Below, in pieces: positions 53,941 through 62,204 of a DNA stretch of 62,204 bases (position 1 is its first letter; every line of letters begins with the position of its first letter). Position numbers and translations under genes: made by a program. Below the pieces are notes generated by a model, which did not search any database, was not told where the DNA came from, and saw nothing but the letters and a program-made list of their open reading frames with translations. This DNA comes from Planctomycetaceae bacterium (lineage in GTDB: Bacteria > Planctomycetota > Planctomycetia > Planctomycetales > Planctomycetaceae), in the NCBI GenBank assembly GCA_024742875.1, contig JANSXP010000043.1:1-62204 (forward strand), in the 5' to 3' direction.

Positions 53941-54894
53941 TTATGGTTCACTGCCAAGTGGAATTCGCAAATGTCTGCCTGCGGTGTCGGAAGAATCCTC
54001 GACCGCCTTCAGCAGACCGCTGTTGCTGCTGTGGAAATCTTCCACCGCCAGCAGCGAAGGTCCGGCCAAATGCACAAACACGGCTGGCAGAAGACACAGC
54101 ACGACAGGGAACAGCAGCTGGACAGAAACACGCTGCATCGTCTGCTCGGCCTCGTGGGCCTGCACGTCAGTGATGTCATCGGCGTGCTGAAGCAGAGTAT
54201 CGCCAAGCTGATTTCCCAGTCGATGGGACTGCTGCAGCAGGCGGCAGACACGACTGATGGCGGAACCGGGAAACGTATCGCCAAGCTCGCCAACGGCTTG
54301 GTCCCAGCTGGCCACAGTGCTGCGTCTGTGCAGCACCTGCAGCTGTGCGGCCAGTTCCGGATGCAGATGCTCCATGGGGTCGACCACATCGGAAGTCGCG
54401 CGAGCGATCGAGTGTCCGGACTGCACGGAAGCATTCAGCAGAGTCAGTAAATCGGGCAGCGCCGCGGTGATCGCCGCCTGACGGGCAGACGCTTTGCGGG
54501 CGATGACCATCCCGGGCAGACTCCAGCCGACGACAGGCAGCACGGCAGTCATGACCAGAAGGATCGGCTGCATCGGAACACCGGCCAGATTCACACAGAT
54601 GAGGCCGGCCAGCATAGGGGTCGCTGTCAGGGCAAATCGCAGCGCCTGAAAACCAGTCCACGTCGAGGGCCCCTGATAGCCGCAGGCTCGCAACTGCCTG
54701 ATCTGCGTCTGTCGTCGCTGTTCTGATTCCGGCAGCAGCGCAGCCAGTTGTGGACTCCACGACCTGAGGGGAGGGGCGTTCTGAGCTGACGGTCCGCCCC
54801 GCTCTGTCGTCCACAGCAGGATACAGAGCGTCCGTAGCTGCCACAGCGTGTACACACCGCCCGCGGCGATCAGGCACAGGAGCAGTTGTGTCAC
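53941..54894 (-). CDS. tadC: Tad secretion inner-membrane protein TadC
   Basis: A 317-residue polytopic protein of the type II secretion F (GspF/TadC) family, the inner-membrane platform of the Flp pilus. A short N-terminal anchor (LLLCLIAAGGVYTLWQL) leads to two hydrophobic segments near residues 85-130 and a helical cytoplasmic domain (LPDLLTLLNASVQSGHSI, then RLGNQLGDTLLQHADD). A last membrane pair (VQLLFPVVLCLLPAVFVHL) follows. It overlaps tadB by four bases (ATGA) and is the last gene of the operon. Confidence 0.88.
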   Translation of the reverse strand: MTQLLLCLIAAGGVYTLWQLRTLCILLWTTERGGPSAQNAPPLRSWSPQLAALLPESEQRRQTQIRQLRACGYQGPSTWTGFQALRFALTATPMLAGLICVNLAGVPMQPILLVMTAVLPVVGWSLPGMVIARKASARQAAITAALPDLLTLLNASVQSGHSIARATSDVVDPMEHLHPELAAQLQVLHRRSTVASWDQAVGELGDTFPGSAISRVCRLLQQSHRLGNQLGDTLLQHADDITDVQAHEAEQTMQRVSVQLLFPVVLCLLPAVFVHLAGPSLLAVEDFHSSNSGLLKAVEDSSDTAGRHLRIPLGSEP

Positions 54895-55781
54895 AGCCTC
54901 CCTCCCACGACAGCCTGTGACGTGACTTTCCGCAGGAGGGCGACAGCAGACACCAGCCCCAGCAACTGCATTCCGAGAGCCGCCAGCGTGAGGAATCGAC
55001 CAGTGTCAGAAAGCCACAGTCGTCTCGGATAGGAGGGGTCCTGCCATGTGTAGAAGGCCAGGATCAGCGGGGGCGCGCACATCATCACGGCGATCGCCAG
55101 ACGCCCGGCGGCGGAAGCTGTCGTTAGTTCTTGACGCAGTCGCTGCTGCTTTCGCAGACGCGCGGCGTATTGCCGCAGCGCATGGCTTAATGGCGCCCCT
55201 CGTCCAGCCTGCTGGCCCAGAAGAGAGCCTAAGACAATCAGTTCCGGCAGTGCCTCCGTGAAACGCGGGTCTGTGAGTGACGGGGCGCTCGGGTGAAGGG
55301 GCAGTGACGCGACGAAGGAAATGATGTGCTGCCGCAGTGGATCAGGCAGGCTGTCGCCAGCGGCATTGAGTGCGTCGATGATATTACGACCACTCGCCAG
55401 ATGGCTGGCTGTCGATTCTGTCAGCTCAAGCACCTGCCGGCGCATCGCCACGTGGCGTTGCCGGCGAGCAGCCATCAGCAGACTCCATGCTGCGAGCAGA
55501 GTGAACGGCAGGCAGGCAGCGGTCAGCAGCAGCTCGCCGGTCAGCTGCCACGTGATCACCGCCAGGCAGAGCCCGATGCACAGGCACACGCCTGGGCAGT
55601 GCTGTGCCGGCAACTGGAGACCCGATTCACGGACCAGACGGCAGAACCAGCGATTGACGCGTCGTGCCTGGGGAGTCGCATCATGCCAGAGGACGACATC
55701 CGGGCGCAGGATGCTGTGGTCTGTGGCAACTGGTTGACGGAATTCTGACGCTCGGAGGCCACTTGCGTTCGACTGCGCCAT
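54891..55781 (-). CDS. tadB: Tad secretion inner-membrane protein TadB
   Basis: A 296-residue partner of TadC and the second GspF-like platform protein. Two N-terminal membrane helices (CLCIGLCLAVITW; LLTAACLPFTLLAAWSLLM) are followed by a GspF domain (VLELTESTASHLASGRNIID, LGSLLGQQAGRGAPLSHALR). Two C-terminal helices (IAVMMCAPPLILAFY; LAALGMQLLGLVSAVALL) end the protein. It overlaps tadC by four bases and follows tadA by 21 bases. Confidence 0.88.
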   Translation of the reverse strand: MAQSNASGLRASEFRQPVATDHSILRPDVVLWHDATPQARRVNRWFCRLVRESGLQLPAQHCPGVCLCIGLCLAVITWQLTGELLLTAACLPFTLLAAWSLLMAARRQRHVAMRRQVLELTESTASHLASGRNIIDALNAAGDSLPDPLRQHIISFVASLPLHPSAPSLTDPRFTEALPELIVLGSLLGQQAGRGAPLSHALRQYAARLRKQQRLRQELTTASAAGRLAIAVMMCAPPLILAFYTWQDPSYPRRLWLSDTGRFLTLAALGMQLLGLVSAVALLRKVTSQAVVGGRL

Positions 55782-55802
55782 GGGAAGGCCACCTGAGCAG
55801 AA

Positions 55803-57125
55803 TTATGGTGAGTCAGAAGCGGCCAGCTGCAGGCGTCGCGGCACGAACAGCGGTCGAAACTGCTCCACATCGACTCCGGCCGCTGCAAGGGTCTGGAGTG
55901 TGGACGGTTCGTAACCTGTGGCGAAAAAGCCGGCCTGCTCGTCCGTTTCGCCCTGCCCTGATCGGTAGACAAAGATGTCGCGGACTTCAAATTCCCCGTT
56001 GCGCAACGGCGTGGCTTCGCTGATTGCCGTCACGCGACGCACGCCGTCCGCATGCCGTGTCAGATGAACAATGATGTCCACCGCCTGGGCGACGAACTGA
56101 CGGGCCACGGGGGACGGAATACTGACTCCGGACAGGGCGATGAGCAGTTCCAGTCGTTCCAGCGCCTGTCGTGCATCGTTGGCATGCACCGTGCTCATCG
56201 AGCCGCGGTGCCCGCTGTTCATCGCCTGCAGCATGTCCAGAACTTCAGCTCCCCGCGCTTCACCAAGGACGATCCGATCCGGCCGCATCCGCAGGGCGTT
56301 GCGCAACAGGTCGCGCTGAGTGACTCCCCCTGTCCCTTCAGGACCAGGTAATCGCGTTTCCAGTGAGACGACGTCTGATGACTGCAGCTGCAGCTCAGTG
56401 GTTTCCTCGATGGTGACGATGCGTTCCTGTTTTGGGACGAACCGGCTGATGCCATTGAGCATCGTGGTCTTGCCCGCGCCTGACCCACCGCTGAATACGA
56501 GATTCATTCGTCCTCGCACTGCGAGAATCAGAAAGTCGGCCATGGCCGGAGCCAGCGATCCCGTCCTCAGCAGGTCTTCGATTTGCCGCTGCTGGGCGGG
56601 AAACCGGCGGATCGAAATCGTGGGGCCGCCGACCGACAAAGGAGGAATCACGGCGTTCAGGCGGGAACCGTCGGGCAGCCTCGCATCGACAATCGGCGAC
56701 GATTCGTCAATGTGTCGCCCCGCTCGACTGACCATTGTCTGGACGAAACGCAGCAAATGGTCGACGTCCGAAAACCGCGCTTCAGACTCCTGCAGCTGCC
56801 CGCTGCGCTCCACCAGAATGCGGTCAAAACGATTGACCAGGATGTCGGTCACCGCTTCATCATTCATCAGTGGTTCCAGCGGGCCGAATCCGTAGATCTC
56901 ATCGATCACCTGCTGGCAGAGGGTCTGGCGATCGTCTGCGGAAAGCTGGCTCGACAGCTGCGCGGAAAGATGCTGTGTGATGCCAGTGATCTGGCGGCGA
57001 AACTCGTCTGCGTCGGTCGACGTCACACGTCCAAAGTCGATGGTGTCCACGAGCCGCTGATGCAAATCGGTCTTCAGCTGCCGCAGGTCCGGTTCGGAGT
57101 TGCCGTTGATTTCTGCGGTGACCAT
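55803..57125 (-). CDS. tadA: Tad secretion ATPase TadA (CpaF family)
   Basis: A 440-residue secretion ATPase that powers Flp pilus assembly. An N-terminal helical region (residues 1-70) leads to YGFGPLEPLMNDEAVTDILV, typical of CpaF. The Walker A is SGGSGAGKTTML (residues about 212-223), with Asp/His boxes in the segments LRMRPDRIVLGEARGAEVLD and STVHANDA. A C-terminal domain completes the hexamer. It is complete in length. It precedes tadB by 21 bases and follows cpaB by a 224-base gap, which holds no supported gene. Confidence 0.94.
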   Translation of the reverse strand: MVTAEINGNSEPDLRQLKTDLHQRLVDTIDFGRVTSTDADEFRRQITGITQHLSAQLSSQLSADDRQTLCQQVIDEIYGFGPLEPLMNDEAVTDILVNRFDRILVERSGQLQESEARFSDVDHLLRFVQTMVSRAGRHIDESSPIVDARLPDGSRLNAVIPPLSVGGPTISIRRFPAQQRQIEDLLRTGSLAPAMADFLILAVRGRMNLVFSGGSGAGKTTMLNGISRFVPKQERIVTIEETTELQLQSSDVVSLETRLPGPEGTGGVTQRDLLRNALRMRPDRIVLGEARGAEVLDMLQAMNSGHRGSMSTVHANDARQALERLELLIALSGVSIPSPVARQFVAQAVDIIVHLTRHADGVRRVTAISEATPLRNGEFEVRDIFVYRSGQGETDEQAGFFATGYEPSTLQTLAAAGVDVEQFRPLFVPRRLQLAASDSP

Positions 57126-57349
57126 CTGGGCTGACCTTGCTATTCCATGATGCCACCTGGCCGGGGCGAATCAGTCGAATTCACCCAAATGCCATGGCGG
57201 AAGAAGTGGCACACTGGGTGAACTCACTGGGGCTATCGGGTTTTCCGATGATCAGAGAACACTTTGAACGGTCCGCGCGGCGTATTGCCGGTAAGGGGCA
57301 GGATTGGCAGAATTGCTCCGATCGGCAAAGTCGGACGTGCGCTGTGGAC

Positions 57350-58246
57350 TCACTTTCTGATGGCAGAGGCGTTCTCAAACGTCGTCTGCGAACGTTCACC
57401 GCTGCGAAAGTGTTCGGACGTAAATCGACTTTCCGAGTCCTCGGCAGTCGATGCTTCGGGTTTTCGTGCTTCCGCATCAACAAACATGTCGCCGCGGATC
57501 ACTGCTGCGTTTTGTTCAGACAGTGACACGCCTTCGCGTCCAGGTCCTGCAGGATTGTAGGTAAGCGTCAGCTGCCCCCGCTGCCGGGCCAGCTGCAGCG
57601 CGAGCTGCTGTTCGCATGTGAGCTCCAGCAGCACTTCGAACCCCTCAGCTGGCAGTTCCAACACACAGAAGACGCGTACACCATCGAAGAGTTTGCGGAC
57701 AGTCACATCCTGCCAGGTGTCGGCAGGCTCTGTCAGCAGTACGTCGACATAGCTGCCCGCCTGCAGATAGCGGCCCACCAGCGCCCGCTGGTCTTTGATG
57801 GGCAGGCTCACCAGTCGCAGATTGGGCGGCATTCTCACATCCGGTTTACGATCGACCGGATAGAACATGGAAAGTCTCAGCACCGTCGCTGCAGAAATCT
57901 TCCGGCGGGCCGTGCGGCCGATGAGTGCGTCTTTTGTCAGCACCGTGTCATTGTAGGCGGCGATCCTCGATGACCTTATCGGCGCTTCGCCCACGAACTC
58001 GGGCCGGATGGTCGATCCCGGCAGCAGATCGGTCAGCAGAACGGGCACCATTTGCAGTTCTGGTGGTTCCCTGACGATCGCCTTGTTTCGGGAGTATTCG
58101 GCAGAGGTATCCGTGGACGCTGTCGCCGCAGCCTGAGCCTTCCCCTCGGAGGCGGGCTGCAGCAGTTGACGCGCCGCATACACCGAGCACAGGGTGATCG
58201 TTGTCACAAACGTCATGACGGACAGCATCCACGGAGAAAGCTTCAC
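57350..58246 (-). CDS. cpaB: Flp pilus assembly protein CpaB
   Basis: A 298-residue protein with an N-terminal membrane anchor (MTFVTTITLCSVYAARQLL) and a SAF/RcpC-like periplasmic domain (VPVLLTDLLPGSTIRPEFV, VLTKDALIGRTARRKISA). This domain is thought to bind cell-wall or pilus components. I chose the GTG at 58246 (MKLSPWML), with AGGGA about 8-12 bases upstream; the open frame continues further without family content. The C-terminus is Ser/Glu-rich and probably disordered. It sits between tadE and tadA, the usual position being ahead of the secretin gene, which is missing here. Confidence 0.85.
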   Translation of the reverse strand: MKLSPWMLSVMTFVTTITLCSVYAARQLLQPASEGKAQAAATASTDTSAEYSRNKAIVREPPELQMVPVLLTDLLPGSTIRPEFVGEAPIRSSRIAAYNDTVLTKDALIGRTARRKISAATVLRLSMFYPVDRKPDVRMPPNLRLVSLPIKDQRALVGRYLQAGSYVDVLLTEPADTWQDVTVRKLFDGVRVFCVLELPAEGFEVLLELTCEQQLALQLARQRGQLTLTYNPAGPGREGVSLSEQNAAVIRGDMFVDAEARKPEASTAEDSESRFTSEHFRSGERSQTTFENASAIRK

Positions 58247-58408
58247 GACGTGTTCCCTGTGGGGTGATGGGACAGCAGAATGGCTGACTGTTGCGGGATC
58301 AACGGGCGGACGACAATACCTGTGTCTATCAACGTCATCTTCGCCGCCGCCGATGCAGCCCGTCTGGGCAGACCGGCACAATCGCTATAACTGCCACCTC
58401 AGAGCCGC

Positions 58409-58831
58409 TCAGGGTGTGGGTGGAATTGCCACAATCGGCACCTGGATCACCAGCCACGAGCTGTTGCCGCTGATCAGCTGCCGACCTGGCAGGCGTGGTA
58501 AGATCTGCTCCATACGAATCTGCAGATGCAGGTGGCCAACATCCCCGGGAGCATCGGGAATGACGATATCTGCGACCGCTCCTTCGGCGAGGTCTGCCCC
58601 CAGCATGGCACGCAGCAGTTCGCGGATGTCGTCGGCATCCATCGGGACACTGGATATTTGATGGGCGGCCGCAAGAGCCGCGCTTGTCATTTGACTGCGT
58701 GCGCTGACCAGCAGGCTGCACTGCACGATGGCCGACAGCACCAGCAACAACAGCGGCAGGATCAGCAGCAGTTCCATCGTCAGCAGAATGCCTCGACGCT
58801 GACGCGGCGCGATGACCGACTGACTTACCAT
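58409..58831 (-). CDS. tadE: TadE-like pseudopilin
   Basis: A 140-residue protein. A short basic leader (VIAPRQRRGILL) precedes a strongly hydrophobic helix (MELLLILPLLLLVLSAIVQC). RGILLTMELL looks like a TadE prepilin cleavage context: a basic patch and Gly before the hydrophobic stretch, with Glu at about position +5. The rest is soluble. The start at 58831 has AGGA 8 bases upstream and overlaps the end of the peptidase gene by seven bases, so translation is coupled. It would be processed by the adjacent prepilin peptidase. Confidence 0.78.
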   Translation of the reverse strand: MVSQSVIAPRQRRGILLTMELLLILPLLLLVLSAIVQCSLLVSARSQMTSAALAAAHQISSVPMDADDIRELLRAMLGADLAEGAVADIVIPDAPGDVGHLHLQIRMEQILPRLPGRQLISGNSSWLVIQVPIVAIPPTP

Positions 58832-59367
58832 TGCTGCCATCCTGTCAGCAGGACCAGCCAGGTGCCGACGGCCACTGCGGGTGCGAACGCCTGTACGCGG
58901 GCCCTGTCGCGTTTCCGGCGGACGGTTGCCTGACCGGCCGCCGCCGGGCTGACGGGCCGTTCCGCCGCAGCAGTATCGGAGACGAGAGTGGGGGAACTCG
59001 CTGCGGAGTTTGCTTTTTGCAGGAGATGCCAGGCCAGCACCACAGCCAGGCTGGCGAAGATCACGTGGGTTGTTCGCTGGAAACCCAGCCAGACGCCCAG
59101 CGCGGCCATCAGTTTGACGTCTCCTCCGCCAGCGATCTTCAGTGTCCACAACAGGAAGAACAGTCCAAATCCGGTGCCGCAGCCCAGACCCCCGTTCAGC
59201 AGACCCGGCCAGCCAAACCATCCGATCTGGTAGAGCCAGCCCAGCAACCACATTGGCAAAGTGGCCCAGTTGAAGATCTTTCTTTGCCGCAAATCCGTCC
59301 ATGCGGTCAGCAGCGTAAACGCGGCGACAAAGATCAATAGAATCAGCTTGTGGCTGGGCAGGGTCAT
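58825..59367 (-). CDS. tadV: A24-family prepilin peptidase (TadV/CpaA)
   Basis: A 180-residue membrane aspartic peptidase that cleaves and matures Flp-type prepilins. The catalytic Asp residues are in TAWTDLRQRKIFNW (about residue 25) and GGGDVKLMAALGVW (about residue 83), the conserved GxGD motif. Several membrane helices surround them (LILLIFVAAFTLLTAW; HVIFASLAVVLAWHLL). After residue about 120 an Ala/Arg-rich linker leads to a last hydrophobic segment. It opens the minus-strand Tad operon and overlaps tadE. Confidence 0.88.
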   Translation of the reverse strand: MTLPSHKLILLIFVAAFTLLTAWTDLRQRKIFNWATLPMWLLGWLYQIGWFGWPGLLNGGLGCGTGFGLFFLLWTLKIAGGGDVKLMAALGVWLGFQRTTHVIFASLAVVLAWHLLQKANSAASSPTLVSDTAAAERPVSPAAAGQATVRRKRDRARVQAFAPAVAVGTWLVLLTGWQQW

Positions 59368-59538
59368 TCGCTGATTGTGGGGCCGACGACCACTGAACCT
59401 GATCTATTTTCCGTCAAACCTGATCGCCGGCCGTTGCCATCCCCGTCCAGGTCAGAACAATCCGCAGAAACGGAACTCACGGACTCCGCTGCCACCAGGT
59501 CAAGTGCCTGAATCGCGGTTGACGCAGGAAATGGCCAC

Positions 59539-60327
59539 ATGGAAGAAGCCCTTATACCGACAGATCAGTTGCTCACCGCAGCCGTTGCCGCAGCACATGC
59601 CGGGGGGAGCATCCTGCAGGACTGGGTGGGGCGTTTTTCGGTCAGGGAAAAACGTCGTGCTGACCTGGTGACCGAAGCCGATCATGCCTCACAACAGGCC
59701 ATTTTCGAGCTGATTTCCGCCACCTTTCCCAGCCACGGATTCCTTGGCGAAGAGGGGCTGAACAAAGAGGCTTCCGGATCCCCGTATCGCTGGGTGATCG
59801 ATCCTCTCGACGGCACATCCAACTATGTGCACGGCTTTCCGTATTACGCTGTTTCAATTGGCGTGGAAAAACACGGAGTGCTTGAAGCAGGTGTGATCTT
59901 TGACCCCAACCGCGACGAGACGTTTCAGGCGGCCCGTGGTGGTGGTGCGTTTCTCAATGGGACCCCCATTTCCACCAGTGGCGAAACCGAAATGAGCCGC
60001 GCTATGGCCATGGCCAGTCTCCCAGTGGGCGCGGACCAGACGGACCCGGCCGTTCAGCGATTTTTGACGTCGATGAGTCACCTGCAGACCGTGCAGCGCA
60101 GCGGTTCGGCGGCTTTGAATCTGGCGTGTGTGGCGTGCGGGCGGATTGACGCCTTCTGGTCCACGAGCCTGAAACCGTGGGATGTGGCGGCCGGTGTTCT
60201 GATTGTCGAAGAAGCAGGCGGGACGGTGACGGCACTCGATGGCAGTCGCGTCGACATCATGACGCCCAGCCTGCTGTCAGCGAGCACCAGTGCAATCGCT
60301 GAAAACCTCACAACAGTACTCACCTGA
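59539..60327 (+). CDS. Inositol-monophosphatase-family phosphatase
   Basis: A 262-residue Mg-dependent sugar/inositol phosphatase of the IMPase/SuhB family. Metal-ligand motifs are GFLGEEGLN (about residues 72-80), IDPLDGTSNYVHGFPYY (about 95-111) and the C-terminal KPWDVAAGVLIVEEAGG. DLVTEADHASQQ matches the substrate loop. Related enzymes dephosphorylate inositol-1-phosphate, histidinol-phosphate or 3'-phosphoadenosine compounds; the substrate is not settled by sequence. It is divergent from the Tad operon and precedes the large exported protein by 108 bases. Confidence 0.93.
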   Translation: MEEALIPTDQLLTAAVAAAHAGGSILQDWVGRFSVREKRRADLVTEADHASQQAIFELISATFPSHGFLGEEGLNKEASGSPYRWVIDPLDGTSNYVHGFPYYAVSIGVEKHGVLEAGVIFDPNRDETFQAARGGGAFLNGTPISTSGETEMSRAMAMASLPVGADQTDPAVQRFLTSMSHLQTVQRSGSAALNLACVACGRIDAFWSTSLKPWDVAAGVLIVEEAGGTVTALDGSRVDIMTPSLLSASTSAIAENLTTVLT

Positions 60328-60435
60328 TTCTGGCAGCGCTGGTAAACTCTTCACTTCAGGCAGTTTGAGGCGTAGGATACAGGAGGCCGGATTTGCCTTT
60401 CTCACTGTCCTCTCGTTCCTGGAACGGCCACCCGA

Positions 60436-62204
60436 ATGTCCACTCGGACGCACCCATTTCGCCTTGCCGTCGCCGTCGGTTTGCTGCTGAGCCTTTGCGC
60501 CAGCCCACCCGCCGTGCGCGGTGTCGTGGTCGACGAAAATCTGCCCCCGCGCAGTGACAGTTTGTCGGTTGACGACCTGAAGCCGGGGCCGAGTCTGATC
60601 TACTACGATCCTGAAACCGGTGAAGTTTCTCTGATTCCCGGGTTTACGCCGCAGATGCTCGACGACCTGCTCCGCCGCAGTCGTCTGCAGACACCTTCGC
60701 GGCTGTTCGAGTTTGTGGAACTGAAGCTGACCGGCGAGACAAAGGGGGACTTCGTTTTCCTGCATGCTGACCTCCGTGTGGACTTGCTGGTGGAAAACGA
60801 ACGCGTGGTTGTGCCGATCGGTTTTGACGATCTGAAACTCCGCAGTCAGAAACACGCGGCTAAGCGGCAGTCTGGTTGGGGGAAACGCCAGTTGTCCGAA
60901 CAGCCAGGCAAATCATGGGTGCTTTACGGAAAGGGTGAGCACCAACTGAGTCTGGATTTTGTGGGAGAGATCCGCAAGGCCACCAACGGGCAGCAGCGGA
61001 TTCGTTTGAATCTGCCGCCTGTGGCGACCAGCAGTCTTAACCTGCTGTTTGACAACCTGGTTGAGTCGGCTCAGCCACTGAACGGAATTCCCCCCATTCT
61101 TCAACCCGGTCAGGTGGATGGCACGACGCGTCTGGAGGCCTTCGGGCTGGGGGAACTGGCCGACATTGCCTGGACGCTGCGACCGACTGAGGAAAAAGAG
61201 ACGGTGGCGATTCGAGGCAGTTCACCGGCTGCGATGCGACTTGATCTGAATACAGATCCGGGTTCGCTGCAGATTACGCAGGGACTCACCATTTCCGGTG
61301 GATCGATTGATGAGTTCCGCATTCAGCTTCCCCCCCGCTTTGTGCCCGTGCTGATTGAAGTGGCAGACGCGGAAGGCAATTCGCTTTTCAGTGGACAGCA
61401 GCGACAGGGAGACGCATGGCTGGTTCGCTTAAACTCGCCCGTCTCCGGCCCCGTCTCAGTGACATATGATCTGGAATTTGAGAAGGGCGAATATTCGGGG
61501 CAGACGGGCACGGAAGACGTGGCCGTGCGGGTGCCGAGAATCGACTCAGCTTCCAATCTGACCGGAAACCTTGAGGTCCAGGTGCCGAATGGCGTGGAAG
61601 TGGTTTTTTCAGAAACCAATACGCGGCGGATCCGTGTCCAGTCGCCTTCCGATTCCCGCACACGCGTGACTGCCTATCGTCTGCTCTCTCCGCGATCAGA
61701 AGTGCGCCTGAGGATTTCGGAGACAGAAGCGTTCTATTCTGTGCAACCCCATATCAGCTTTGAAACGGCCGAACAGGAAAAGACGCTGGAACTGACGGCG
61801 CGGTTCCAGGTCAACATGGTGCGTGGTTCAAGAATCGAGATGGATATGGACTGGCCCCGTTTTCTGACGGATGGCTGGCGGATCTCTGGTGAGCCTCGAC
61901 TGACGACACAGGACGGCGTAGTCACTATTACCGGATACACGCCGGACGAAAGTGTCGACTCGTTTCGTCTCGTGTTTCCCGAGCGGCAGTCAGGTCAGTT
62001 TGAAGTGGAGCTGCAGGCGTTTCGAGATCTGGAATCTGTGCAGCAGGCCAACGGCATCATTTCTCTGCCTGACCTGGCCGCCTCAACGCCGCACAGCACG
62101 GTTGTCTCGCTGATCGAATCAGACGCGGATTCCATGGTGATCAGTCGTCCGGGTGAAGATCCCGCGTTTCCCGTTCTTCCAACCAGTCGCTGGCCGGAAG
62201 AACT
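60436..62204 (+). CDS. Large exported protein, partial at right edge
   Basis: At least 589 residues are visible and the frame is still open at the window edge, so the C-terminus is missing. The N-terminus is a signal peptide (RLAVAVGLLLSLCASPPAVRG, cut near residue 28). The rest is predominantly beta, with repeating hydrophilic strands (LKLTGETKGDFVFLHADLRV, VRVPRIDSASNLTGNLEVQV, DGVVTITGYTPDESVDSFRL). No catalytic motif or recognised family is visible; planctomycete genomes hold many such large secreted proteins. It starts 108 bases after the phosphatase stop. Confidence 0.7.
   Translation, partial: MSTRTHPFRLAVAVGLLLSLCASPPAVRGVVVDENLPPRSDSLSVDDLKPGPSLIYYDPETGEVSLIPGFTPQMLDDLLRRSRLQTPSRLFEFVELKLTGETKGDFVFLHADLRVDLLVENERVVVPIGFDDLKLRSQKHAAKRQSGWGKRQLSEQPGKSWVLYGKGEHQLSLDFVGEIRKATNGQQRIRLNLPPVATSSLNLLFDNLVESAQPLNGIPPILQPGQVDGTTRLEAFGLGELADIAWTLRPTEEKETVAIRGSSPAAMRLDLNTDPGSLQITQGLTISGGSIDEFRIQLPPRFVPVLIEVADAEGNSLFSGQQRQGDAWLVRLNSPVSGPVSVTYDLEFEKGEYSGQTGTEDVAVRVPRIDSASNLTGNLEVQVPNGVEVVFSETNTRRIRVQSPSDSRTRVTAYRLLSPRSEVRLRISETEAFYSVQPHISFETAEQEKTLELTARFQVNMVRGSRIEMDMDWPRFLTDGWRISGEPRLTTQDGVVTITGYTPDESVDSFRLVFPERQSGQFEVELQAFRDLESVQQANGIISLPDLAASTPHSTVVSLIESDADSMVISRPGEDPAFPVLPTSRWPEE

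Noticed and set aside
58832-59302. 154-residue N-terminal extension of the TadE-like gene
   Set aside because: The extension is antisense-type Arg/Gly/Pro noise overlapping the prepilin peptidase; the start at 58831 with AGGA fits the family.
1-62204. CRISPR array, insertion sequence, prophage or integron
   Set aside because: No regularly spaced direct repeats, transposase, integrase or phage structural gene was seen in either strand.

Overview
The window looks like a chromosomal segment of a Planctomycetota bacterium, most likely order Planctomycetales. The evidence is a DUF1549/DUF1553 plus DUF1501 protein pair, six secreted sulfatases, two proteins with DUF1080 (3-keto-disaccharide hydrolase) domains, a stand-alone NusG-family protein, a large ExbD-linked membrane protein with prenyltransferase-type repeats, and a PurL with a doubled PurS-like N-terminus. 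Base composition is moderately GC-rich. I found no tRNA, rRNA, CRISPR array, transposase or phage gene. The taxonomic call is inferred from gene content; no 16S gene is present.

Layout. (1) 1-13.2 kb: mixed housekeeping and envelope genes: a multi-pass membrane protein, the DUF1549/DUF1501 pair, prephenate dehydrogenase, an extremely acidic protein, purine nucleoside phosphorylase, a Gly-rich secreted protein, exonuclease III, a NusG-family protein and a HlyD-type protein with an N-terminal helix-hairpin-helix-like module. (2) 13.2-24.1 kb: envelope and redox proteins: a secreted DUF255 (thioredoxin-like) protein fused to a DsbD-alpha-like domain, a PH-domain protein, a degenerate M14-peptidase-like lipoprotein, a transglutaminase-like protein, ExbD with its 813-aa partner, and a GT2 glycosyltransferase. 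(3) 24.2-33.9 kb: a class V aminotransferase, rplU and RNase E/G, then an hpf-ptsN-ptsH-ptsI cluster resembling a regulatory PTS, then a THUMP-domain RNA methyltransferase.

(4) 33.9-53.8 kb: a glycan-degradation island on both strands. It holds six sulfatases, a DUF1080 protein, a three-part esterase-DUF1080 fusion and a BNR-repeat sialidase. Four of these genes (53.8 to 47.3 kb, minus strand) are close enough to be one transcript: sulfatase, sialidase, esterase-DUF1080, sulfatase. The island is interrupted by purL and a rimK-like ATP-grasp gene. The rimK-like gene appears to have lost its 5' end in a deletion that also removed almost all of an upstream rimB-like zinc protease gene. (5) 53.9-59.4 kb: a compact Tad/Flp-type pilus operon (prepilin peptidase, TadE-like, CpaB, TadA, TadB, TadC) with no visible pilin or secretin. 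(6) 59.5 kb to the end: an inositol-monophosphatase-family gene and the start of a large secreted protein cut by the window edge.

How the genes work together: the sulfatases, sialidase, esterase and DUF1080 proteins plausibly strip sulfate, sialic acid and acyl groups from complex glycans outside the cytoplasm and then cleave the sugars. The window shows no dedicated transporter or formylglycine-generating enzyme for them. The PTS-like genes have no sugar permease and probably signal. Functional calls come from motif recognition by eye; no database search was run.
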